Made by a program: the position numbers and the translations under genes. The notes below the pieces were generated by a model that searched no databases, was not told the origin of the DNA, and saw nothing but the letters and a program-made list of their open reading frames with translations. Positions 1-6,065 of a stretch of 25,025 nucleotides of DNA are shown here, piece by piece (positions within the stretch are counted from its first letter, which is position 1; each line of letters starts with the position of its first letter). This DNA is from a virus. The stretch is taken from IMG/VR virus record IMGVR_UViG_3300011187_000054, positions 1 to 25,025 of that record, one strand, 5' to 3'.

Positions 1-297
1 CACATAGATGCCCCATTAAGCGAGGATGGTGATTCATTTGATGTGGAAGACAAAAATGAATATAAAGTGCCTCAAATCAACTACGATTTGATTTACAAAG
101 AGATAAAGAAAGATCACAAGCATTTCAAGAAAAGGTATATGGACATCTATTTAGAGTGGTTAAATGGAAATAAGATATATGAGATCGGAGAAATGTATGA
201 TTTAACGCCTACCAGGGTTGGACAAATCATCCAGCAGGTGACTGGTTTGATGAAAGAAAACGAAAAAATTAAGAAATATTTGCAAGAAATATTGTAA
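1..297 (+). CDS. Sigma-70-like factor, C-terminal part (5' end outside window)
   Basis: The frame is open from base 1 and ends at TAA 295-297. It starts mid-protein with H-I-D-A-P-L-S-E-D-G-D, which resembles the DAP...E.GD segment found in Bacteroidota primary sigma factors just before region 4. The C-terminal part (YEIGEMYDLTPTRVGQIIQQ) has the shape of the sigma region 4 helix-turn-helix that reads the -35 element (compare EIGEKFDLTRERVRQIK). A GTG at 43 is in frame, but the upstream residues fit the family, so I treat the gene as truncated by the window and not as starting there. If correct, this phage carries its own sigma subunit to redirect host RNA polymerase, perhaps to its late genes. 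The divergence from housekeeping sigma between the two segments is large, so a non-sigma HTH protein remains possible. Confidence 0.7.
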   Translation, partial: HIDAPLSEDGDSFDVEDKNEYKVPQINYDLIYKEIKKDHKHFKKRYMDIYLEWLNGNKIYEIGEMYDLTPTRVGQIIQQVTGLMKENEKIKKYLQEIL

Positions 298-325
298 AAA
301 CACCGAACAAAAAGTTTTTCTGCAT

Positions 326-916
326 ATGTATAATAAAGAGAAGATGAAAGATATATTTGTAATGAGCAGCATACGAGAGAGAGAAATGTTGCTCCACTTT
401 AAGAATCTCCAGGGGGATTTTGAAATAGAAAAGATGTCTGTTGTTAATGGATACTCCAAATGGGATGCTGTGATCAATTCAGGAGGCACAAGAATGCTGT
501 TAGAAATCAAAGTCAGAGACTGGAACTCCTGGGAACAGGATGGATGGTTCCTCCAAGAAGATAAATTTGTTGCGCTCGATACTATTCAAGACTTTCAATA
601 CGAGAAGAACGGCATCTATATGAAGAAATACTATGTCAATATATTTAAAGACGGTGTAGCTATGTTCGATTTGGATGAGATTACACCTGATTTCACTCCA
701 AGGATGTCAAAGAAAAGCGTTATGGCCCAGAATGGAGAAAGAAAAACAAAGATGATGGCCACTCTACCGATTGAGTCATCTACATTTTACGAGCACAAGT
801 TCTGTTTCCCTCACTTCAATTACCTATCAGAACATATGTATAAGAAGAACCACCCAGGCAGAGATCACTACAGTTCTTTCTTTATAAACTCAAATTCAAA
901 TAACCAAAAAAAATGA
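326..916 (+). CDS. PD-(D/E)XK nuclease-like protein
   Basis: This is a 196-residue protein. An N-terminal helix with E20 is followed by a strand carrying D47 (K-W-D-A-V), a short turn, and a strand with E60-I-K62 (L-L-E-I-K-V-R). This D-(n)-E-x-K arrangement between strands is the core of the PD-(D/E)XK nuclease superfamily and could coordinate a metal. The part after about residue 110 is not recognisable. The start is uncertain: ATG at 326, 344 or 362 are all in frame, and no Shine-Dalgarno decides between them. It sits between the sigma-like gene and the regulatory repeat region. A role in DNA processing (recombination, repair or host DNA degradation) is inference; a non-catalytic relative is possible. 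Confidence 0.6.
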   Translation: MYNKEKMKDIFVMSSIREREMLLHFKNLQGDFEIEKMSVVNGYSKWDAVINSGGTRMLLEIKVRDWNSWEQDGWFLQEDKFVALDTIQDFQYEKNGIYMKKYYVNIFKDGVAMFDLDEITPDFTPRMSKKSVMAQNGERKTKMMATLPIESSTFYEHKFCFPHFNYLSEHMYKKNHPGRDHYSSFFINSNSNNQKK

Positions 917-924
917 TGAAAGTA

Positions 925-966
925 TTTCGCCCTTATTTCATTTACAACTCAATTTGGAATAAGGGC
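925..966. repeat. Inverted repeat GCCCTTATT / AATAAGGGC
   Basis: GCCCTTATT at 929-937 and AATAAGGGC at 957-965 form a perfect 9-bp inverted repeat with a 19-base spacer in the gap downstream of the nuclease-like gene. The right arm is also the first half of the 54-bp repeat unit that follows. No U-run follows directly, so it is a poor intrinsic terminator on the plus strand. It may be a binding site for a dimeric regulator. Confidence 0.5.
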
Positions 967-1062
967 AAAAAACTTTAAAACTTTTTGAGACTTATTTAAA
1001 AAAGAAAGCAATTTCGAATAACGACAAAAAATAATAAAACTTTTTCGAGTTAATTAAAAAAC
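950..1062 (+). repeat. Tandem imperfect 54-bp repeat, possible promoter/operator region
   Basis: Two copies lie head to tail at 950-1003 and 1009-1062. Each begins CAATTTnGAATAA, continues with a G-rich step and CAAAAAA, then AAAACTTTTT and a T/A-rich tail. They differ at a minority of positions. A third copy of the first 40 bases is found inverted at 16536-16575, between convergent genes, which argues for a function and against low-complexity chance. It lies just upstream of the operon beginning at 1073, so promoter or operator is the natural inference; a replication-protein site is an alternative. No match to the Bacteroidota TAnnTTTG box is clear. Confidence 0.6.
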
Positions 1063-1072
1063 CAAAACAATT

Positions 1073-1285
1073 ATGAATAAGGAAAATAAAAAGCCCTCAC
1101 GCAAAACCCAAATCAGAGCCTTCGGAAACCCTGATTATACCTACGTTTCAGAGATGCTTGATTGGTACGAAAGTGAAAGTAAAGAAATAAGTCTCAAAGA
1201 TTTTACTTATACAGAGATTCAATCGAATGAAACTTTATTTGCTATTTATATAGAGAACCTAAAAAAATCGCAAGATGACATTTGA
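1073..1285 (+). CDS. Hypothetical protein, 70 aa
   Basis: I do not recognise this gene. It encodes a hydrophilic 70-residue protein with a basic N-terminus (NKENKKPSRKTQIR) and an acidic, aromatic middle (LDWYESESKE). The start follows AAAACAATT directly, the same leader sequence found before several structural genes here. It is the first gene of a compact plus-strand operon; its last 11 bases overlap the next gene, implying translational coupling. Position after the tandem repeat region suggests it is transcribed from there. No function can be assigned. Confidence 0.7.
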   Translation: MNKENKKPSRKTQIRAFGNPDYTYVSEMLDWYESESKEISLKDFTYTEIQSNETLFAIYIENLKKSQDDI

Positions 1286-1670
1286 TATGACAACAGAAGA
1301 AGTAATAAAGTTTGCAAACGAATCTTTCTACCTATATGAGATGGACACAGAAGATAGAGAAGTCTATTTCTTTATGGAGATCAATATGGGCAACGCAACC
1401 CCAGAAGAATTAATTAAAAACACAGCGTCTAGGATATTGTACCTCTGTTTCTACGAGCACAAGTACATAAACAAAGAGAATTTTGAGTTATGCTCGATTC
1501 TAAAGGAAGCCAGAGAGATTGAAACAGAGCTACTTATTCATAAATTAAATAAATACTACCCAGATTTCCCATACAACGAGGAAAAAATGGAAGGCATATC
1601 AGAGTCTGCATTCCAAAAGGTCCTAAAAAACTACGACAAATGGGTTGAAATGCTAAACTTAGAAGAATGA
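1275..1670 (+). CDS. Hypothetical protein, 131 aa
   Basis: This is an acidic, mostly helical protein with no recognised domain. Helical stretches rich in E, Y and F (residues 5-30 and 70-130) and no transmembrane segment suggest a soluble cytoplasmic protein. The ATG at 1275 overlaps the upstream gene by 11 bases; an ATG at 1287 (M-T-T-E-E) is an alternative in-frame start. Its stop overlaps the next start as ATGA, a classic coupling signal, so it is part of the 1073-2091 operon. Function unknown. Confidence 0.7.
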   Translation: MTFDMTTEEVIKFANESFYLYEMDTEDREVYFFMEINMGNATPEELIKNTASRILYLCFYEHKYINKENFELCSILKEAREIETELLIHKLNKYYPDFPYNEEKMEGISESAFQKVLKNYDKWVEMLNLEE

Positions 1671-1906
1671 TCACAATAATAATGATGTTCCTATTTGGTT
1701 GGGTTGCCACATCCTGGCTAACCTCCCTTGGAGTGAAAGCACAGATTGATTGGATACTGAAATTAACTTGCCAGAAGTGCATAACACTATGGCTTGGAAT
1801 AATAACAGGACTATTCCTTTCAATCCCCTTAATGGATATTGCCCTATACGCTCCAGCAGCTGCATACTTGGCTTATATCCACCAAACAATTGAAGAACAC
1901 CTATGA
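1667..1906 (+). CDS. Small multi-pass membrane protein
   Basis: This is a 79-residue hydrophobic protein with about three candidate membrane segments, roughly residues 1-20, 38-57 and 59-73. A C-x-x-C-x-x-x-W-x-G motif (residues 34-43, C-Q-K-C-I-T-L-W-L-G) resembles that of small DUF1360-type membrane proteins, where it sits at the mouth of a membrane helix. That relationship is from memory and uncertain. The gene overlaps both neighbours by ATGA, so its translation is coupled to theirs. It lies far from the amidase, which makes a holin role possible but not favoured. Confidence 0.65.
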   Translation: MITIIMMFLFGWVATSWLTSLGVKAQIDWILKLTCQKCITLWLGIITGLFLSIPLMDIALYAPAAAYLAYIHQTIEEHL

Positions 1907-2091
1907 AAGATATAGAAGAAAAAGAGGCCGTAGAAGAGATTCTGGAGTCAATAGATAAGCCAGGAGCTAAATACCTGGCCAAGATTTATAACAAATATAA
2001 TGGAACTTCCATTTCAGGATGTTTCTGCAACTCATCAAAACGAGAGAATATGTATAATATGTTTCGCAACTGGTGGGAAAAAGATGATTAA
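1903..2091 (+). CDS. Hypothetical protein, 62 aa
   Basis: This is a small charged protein with an acidic N-terminal helix (residues 1-18) and a C-terminal W-W (R-N-W-W-E-K). It contains two cysteines close together (G-C-F-C) and no other zinc-finger partners. It starts on the ATGA overlap with the membrane protein and stops 5 bases before the next gene. The tight packing supports it being real; no family is recognised. Confidence 0.6.
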   Translation: MKDIEEKEAVEEILESIDKPGAKYLAKIYNKYNGTSISGCFCNSSKRENMYNMFRNWWEKDD

Positions 2092-2096
2092 TAAAT

Positions 2097-2651
2097 ATGA
2101 GCAAAAGAGAAGTAGATAAATGGTTTGCACAAAGATATGAATGGCTGGAGGAAATAGCTACAGCACATATCATTATACAAGAGAAGAATATCGAGCCCTC
2201 TGAGGCCATTAGCCACGCATATATGCACGCACTAAGGTATAAGGGAGAACTTGATTCAAATGAAACAATAGAGCGTTATATGAGCAACTTCCTAATGCGC
2301 AATATAAGTTGGTCAAACTCAAAACTCAATAAACAAACGATTGCCACCCAGTCATCAGAGCCAGATTTACCGATTCAATACGAAGATGATTCAAACCTTG
2401 ATGATAAGATTGCCTATGAGAAATGGTACAACGACTGCAAAAGCACACTTGCGATGTATAGAGAAACTATAGAGGAAAGACACCTGCAGATATTCTTTGA
2501 TGTATATTTCAAATTTGCTCAAAATGGAACCAAGCCATCTGTAAGGAAAATTGCCAAGCATTTTAACATCTCTTCCACCTCATCTCATAACCTAATTAGA
2601 GAAATGCTCGATGATCTTGAATGCTTTATCCAAAAACAGAAGCAAGAATAA
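2097..2651 (+). CDS. Sigma factor-like / HTH transcription regulator
   Basis: This is a 184-residue protein whose layout recalls a small ECF-type sigma factor. Helices at about residues 8-60 (region 2-like, W-L-E-E-I-A ... S-H-A-Y-M-H-A-L) are followed by an acidic linker (about 85-105). A C-terminal helix-turn-helix then spans about residues 148-175 (S-V-R-K-I-A-K-H-F-N-I-S-S-T-S-S-H-N-L-I). The HTH is clear; the region 2 assignment is by pattern only. It lies directly upstream of the terminase and tail genes, where a late-gene activator would be expected. It could be a terminase-associated DNA-binding protein instead. The stop is followed by the AAAACAATTATATATAAA leader of the next gene. 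Confidence 0.55.
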   Translation: MSKREVDKWFAQRYEWLEEIATAHIIIQEKNIEPSEAISHAYMHALRYKGELDSNETIERYMSNFLMRNISWSNSKLNKQTIATQSSEPDLPIQYEDDSNLDDKIAYEKWYNDCKSTLAMYRETIEERHLQIFFDVYFKFAQNGTKPSVRKIAKHFNISSTSSHNLIREMLDDLECFIQKQKQE

Positions 2652-2682
2652 AAACAATTATATATAAAAACACACAGAAATG
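2651..2682 (+). promoter_or_regulatory. Recurrent AAAACAATTATATATAAA leader element
   Basis: AAAACAATTATATATAAAAA precedes ATG 2680. Close matches stand just before the starts at 4619, 8838 and 20920, and a short form before 1073. The shared TATATA core resembles a late-promoter -10 box (T4 late promoters use TATAAATA), but its fixed closeness to the start codon also suits a translation enhancer in a Bacteroidota host that does not use Shine-Dalgarno pairing. Which it is cannot be decided from sequence. Confidence 0.5.
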
Positions 2683-2955
2683 TTAAAATTAAAAACTGAG
2701 TACGAGGGGATAATCATCTCCAGAATAAAACCAGGGATGGGTTCAATTGTGTTTGATTACTATCAAGTAAAACCTGAGCATTATCCAAATTTTATTAATC
2801 AAGGATTCGATTTTCTATTCGATGATGTGGATGATAAGCCAAAGAAAAAGAAAAGAAAAAACTCCGTCTCCAAGAAAATAACCCAAAAGAAAGGCGATCT
2901 GGAAACTGCTAAAAAGCAAGTGAAAGATTATGCCAGCAAAAAAGAAAAGAAGTAA
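2680..2955 (+). CDS. Small phage protein with lysine-rich tail
   Basis: The 91 residues fall into two parts. Residues 1-50 form a compact beta-rich segment (L-K-L-K-T-E-Y-E-G-I ... F-D-Y-Y-Q-V). Residues 51-91 form a disordered, strongly basic tail (K-K-K-K-R-K and many K) after an acidic D-D-V-D-D patch. The arrangement is familiar from small virion or connector-associated proteins of Bacteroidota phages, but no function is known to me. Its stop overlaps the terminase small subunit start by one base (TAATG), so the two are translationally coupled; a role next to packaging is plausible. Confidence 0.65.
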   Translation: MLKLKTEYEGIIISRIKPGMGSIVFDYYQVKPEHYPNFINQGFDFLFDDVDDKPKKKKRKNSVSKKITQKKGDLETAKKQVKDYASKKEKK

Positions 2956-3425
2956 TGTCAAAACTATCCACAAAGCATAAGGCCTTCTGTGACGAGTACC
3001 TCTCTAATGGTATGATCGCCTATAAGGCGTATTTGTCTGTGTATAAGAGCGTTAAAAAGAAAACAACAGCAGAAGTTAACTCATCAAAGCTACTAAGTAA
3101 TGCTAAGATTCGGAAGTATATTGCTGATAAACAGGCGAAAACAGCAAAGAAACTGGATGTTACAAGGGAATCAACTCTAAAGTCTAACCAGGTACATGAG
3201 AGGGCATATGAGAAGCTTCTGGAGCTATCTATGAAGGAGAAGCTTGATGCTAAAGAGGAGGTTGTATTTTCTAAGATGTTAATGGTTGTGAAGGCTTCTG
3301 ATGCTATTAAGGCCAGGGAGATGAATGCCAAGCTGCTTGGGTTATTCTTGCAGGATGATGATGGCAAGGACTTTAGTGATATTAATATTGATGTTCAAAT
3401 AAAACGAAATAAAGATGCAGATTAA
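2955..3425 (+). CDS. terS: Terminase small subunit
   Basis: This 156-residue protein matches the Terminase_2 family pattern. The N-terminal S-T-K-H-K-A-F-C-D-E-Y-L, followed by a helical HTH-like segment with A-Y-K-A-Y and a K-L-L-S-N-A-K-I-R-K-Y-I block (residues 4-60), is diagnostic. The C-terminal half is helical and probably mediates oligomerisation. Terminase small subunits bind the packaging site on the phage genome and recruit the large subunit. The gene overlaps the large subunit gene by 11 bases, the usual paired arrangement. Confidence 0.88.
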   Translation: MSKLSTKHKAFCDEYLSNGMIAYKAYLSVYKSVKKKTTAEVNSSKLLSNAKIRKYIADKQAKTAKKLDVTRESTLKSNQVHERAYEKLLELSMKEKLDAKEEVVFSKMLMVVKASDAIKAREMNAKLLGLFLQDDDGKDFSDINIDVQIKRNKDAD

Positions 3426-4581
3426 ACTTGCTGCAACAACTGTATTTGAAATTAACTACGATGCAATCCACGGTGATAATAGATTCATCATCAATCAAGG
3501 AGGCTCTCGTTCTTCAAAAACGTACTCGTTGTGCCAGGCAATCATTCTATATTGTCTTCAAAATTCCAACAAAACTGTTTCAATTGTAAGGAAAACATTC
3601 CCTGCATTACGTGCAACTGTGTATCGTGACCTTGTTGAAGTGCTCAACGATATGGGATTATACAATCAGCACAATCATAACAAGACAGAACACATCTATC
3701 AATTCCCTAATGGTTCAATCATCGAATTATTTTCTGTCGATTCGGAGCAAAAAGTTAGAGGTAGGAAGCGTGACATATGTTGGGTGAATGAAGCAAATGA
3801 GCTATGGGAGGATGACTTTGTGCAGCTCAATATGAGAACCACAGAGAAATTCATTCTTGATTACAACCCATCTTCAAACTATTCTTGGATATATGATCTT
3901 CCAGAAGATGATTCATTTTTTATAAAAAGTACATATAAGGATAATCCATTCTTAGAGGAAACGATCATACGTCAGATTGAAGACCTCAAGGATAAGGACG
4001 AGTCTTTATATAAGATATATGCCCTGGGTGAGAAAGCAATCAGTAGGATAAACGTATACACCAAGTGGAAGTTCATCAAAGAGAAACCATATAGATTCAA
4101 AAAATTTGTGTATGGACTGGATTTTGGATACCAGCACCCTACATCACTTGTGAAGATATGGTACCACGAAGATGAAAGGTATATAGAGGAGGTGATACAT
4201 CAAAGCTACTTAACGTCTTCAGGTCTAATAGAGAAGATGAATCAGCTGGGTGTAGATAAGAGCAAGGAGATCGTGTGTGACTATGCAAGGCCAGAGATGA
4301 TTGCTGAGATTCAACAGGCAGGATATTATGCCATTAATGCCAATAAGTCTGTACAGAAAGGTATCAACGCTGTGAAGATAAACTATATCTATGTGGATGA
4401 GAATGCTGAGAATATACATGATGAGTATATGAACTACAAGTATAAGAAGATTAGGGATATTGTGACTGATGAACCTGTCAAGCACCTTGATGATGCGATG
4501 GATGCAATCAGATATGGAAACCTATATATTCAAGAGAGCAAGACATCATCAGGACCTGAGGTATTCACCATCAAAACATAA
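3415..4581 (+). CDS. terL: Terminase large subunit
   Basis: This is a 388-residue packaging motor of the Terminase_3 type. The ATPase half shows a P-loop-like G-G-S-R-S-S-K-T at residues 29-36, a Walker B region D-I-C-W-V-N-E-A-N-E at 120-129 with E126 as the likely catalytic glutamate, and the coupling motif D-Y-N-P at 149-152. The RNase H-like nuclease half has G-L-D-F-G-Y with D236, a second acidic D289 (V-C-D-Y-A) and the C-terminal H-L-D-D-A-M-D-A. Length is slightly short of the 400-450 usual, but all motifs are present. It is preceded by terS and translates DNA into the prohead through the portal encoded 17 kb downstream. Confidence 0.93.
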   Translation: MQIKLAATTVFEINYDAIHGDNRFIINQGGSRSSKTYSLCQAIILYCLQNSNKTVSIVRKTFPALRATVYRDLVEVLNDMGLYNQHNHNKTEHIYQFPNGSIIELFSVDSEQKVRGRKRDICWVNEANELWEDDFVQLNMRTTEKFILDYNPSSNYSWIYDLPEDDSFFIKSTYKDNPFLEETIIRQIEDLKDKDESLYKIYALGEKAISRINVYTKWKFIKEKPYRFKKFVYGLDFGYQHPTSLVKIWYHEDERYIEEVIHQSYLTSSGLIEKMNQLGVDKSKEIVCDYARPEMIAEIQQAGYYAINANKSVQKGINAVKINYIYVDENAENIHDEYMNYKYKKIRDIVTDEPVKHLDDAMDAIRYGNLYIQESKTSSGPEVFTIKT

Positions 4582-4618
4582 TTCAATTATTTAACAATTA
4601 TATTAAAATTAAAACAAG

Positions 4619-6061
4619 ATGGCAATCACAATAGTTAACCAACCAGATACATATCACGCAGCATACAACCCTGTGTTCTATGAGCTTGATTCAACCAATA
4701 AGAACGAGCCAGGATTTAGATATATAGCAGAGATATACGACTTTGGTACTTCAGATAAATTGATCGAGATGGACATAGCTCCAAACCCATTTGATAATGG
4801 AAAGGCTAAATTTGATGTTTCAAGAATCCTTCAGAACAAGGTGGATAAGTTTATTGATTTCGATTCAACCTCTTGGCAGGAGGCAGTTGGTGCTCACTAC
4901 AGATACAAGATTCAATTCGGTGAGTCGTTTGCTTATGAGTGGGAATTTGATGACTATATATATACATTCGATTCAGTAGGCTCTGTTTCCCTCACAACAG
5001 ATTCTAGTATTATACCTGGAGCCTCAGATACAACACATACATATATCCTTGGTGATCAGATATTCGTTGAGATGGATTCAACCTATGGTGATGACAGAGA
5101 TTTGATTAACGGTTACTTTACAGTTACAGAAGTTATATCAAATAAAACCATCAAGATAAATTTAAAGTTTCCATTATCAGCTCCAGCTTCACCTGGTACA
5201 GTTAAGTATGCCGATTTCAGAAAGCAAAGGAACTACAATATGGAAAGCGTCTCATTTATGGATGCAGTCAACGTAGGACAAAGTGTAAAGGAATACGCAG
5301 CTACTGGAGGAAGCCTATCAAACTATGTATTATCATCTACAACATCTCAGATATTAACAAATATGCCAAGTGAATTCAGAGCCACTCAAGGACAATTTAT
5401 GTGGTTCAATTTCTTGAATACAATTACAGATACAGCATACGTATACTTTGAGAATAATGAAGGTGATCTATTTAGAAAGTCATTAAACAGCGCTGTTAAA
5501 TTAAAGAATAACTCGGTAGGTCCAGCTAATTACGGAAACCTTCAATTGTTGTCAGGTGGTTTTCCACTCATTTACAAAGAAATAACAGAATACTATGATA
5601 TATGGGCAGCTGATTCAGGTGGTAATAGAATATCAGAAAAGAAGAGAATTGTGATGGATAATAGATGTGCTATAAATGATGATCAGATTCTGTTTATGGA
5701 CAGGAAAGGGTCATTCATATCTTACGCCTTTCAGTTGAAAAAGTTCGAATCACAGAGCACAACCAAAGAACAATACAGGCAATATGTGGATGATTACCAA
5801 ACACATTCGCAAGGACTATCAACATATCACTCTGAGTTTGATAAGGAACTGGAGCTTAATACCAACTTTATGACTGATGATATGAGTGTGTATTTTAATG
5901 AGCTGCTTTCTTCTCCGTATACATACATCAGAATTGATGGTGATTGGTATGCTTGCACGGTTAAGGATGGAACAAAGCCAACAGATAGAAGCAAAAACAA
6001 GACGTTAATAAACAAGAAGGTGACTGTAAGATTCAATCTTGATGCACCTGTAAACATATAA
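4619..6061 (+). CDS. Tail/baseplate structural protein
   Basis: This 480-residue, beta-rich protein has no signal peptide or membrane segment. It resembles the tail proteins found directly after terminase in Bacteroidota phages, beginning with a short I-T-I-V-N-Q-P strand and ending in an R-F-N-L-D strand. It is followed 4 bases later by the larger tail protein at 6066, so the two are likely made together and sit next to each other in the tail tip or baseplate. Preceded by an AACAATTATATT leader. The exact role (distal tail, hub or receptor-binding) cannot be read from sequence. Confidence 0.6.
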   Translation: MAITIVNQPDTYHAAYNPVFYELDSTNKNEPGFRYIAEIYDFGTSDKLIEMDIAPNPFDNGKAKFDVSRILQNKVDKFIDFDSTSWQEAVGAHYRYKIQFGESFAYEWEFDDYIYTFDSVGSVSLTTDSSIIPGASDTTHTYILGDQIFVEMDSTYGDDRDLINGYFTVTEVISNKTIKINLKFPLSAPASPGTVKYADFRKQRNYNMESVSFMDAVNVGQSVKEYAATGGSLSNYVLSSTTSQILTNMPSEFRATQGQFMWFNFLNTITDTAYVYFENNEGDLFRKSLNSAVKLKNNSVGPANYGNLQLLSGGFPLIYKEITEYYDIWAADSGGNRISEKKRIVMDNRCAINDDQILFMDRKGSFISYAFQLKKFESQSTTKEQYRQYVDDYQTHSQGLSTYHSEFDKELELNTNFMTDDMSVYFNELLSSPYTYIRIDGDWYACTVKDGTKPTDRSKNKTLINKKVTVRFNLDAPVNI

Positions 6062-6065
6062 TTAT

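Noticed and set aside
202-510. 102-aa minus-strand reading frame across the sigma and nuclease genes
   Set aside because: It overlaps two better-supported plus-strand genes and has no leader or recognisable protein pattern.
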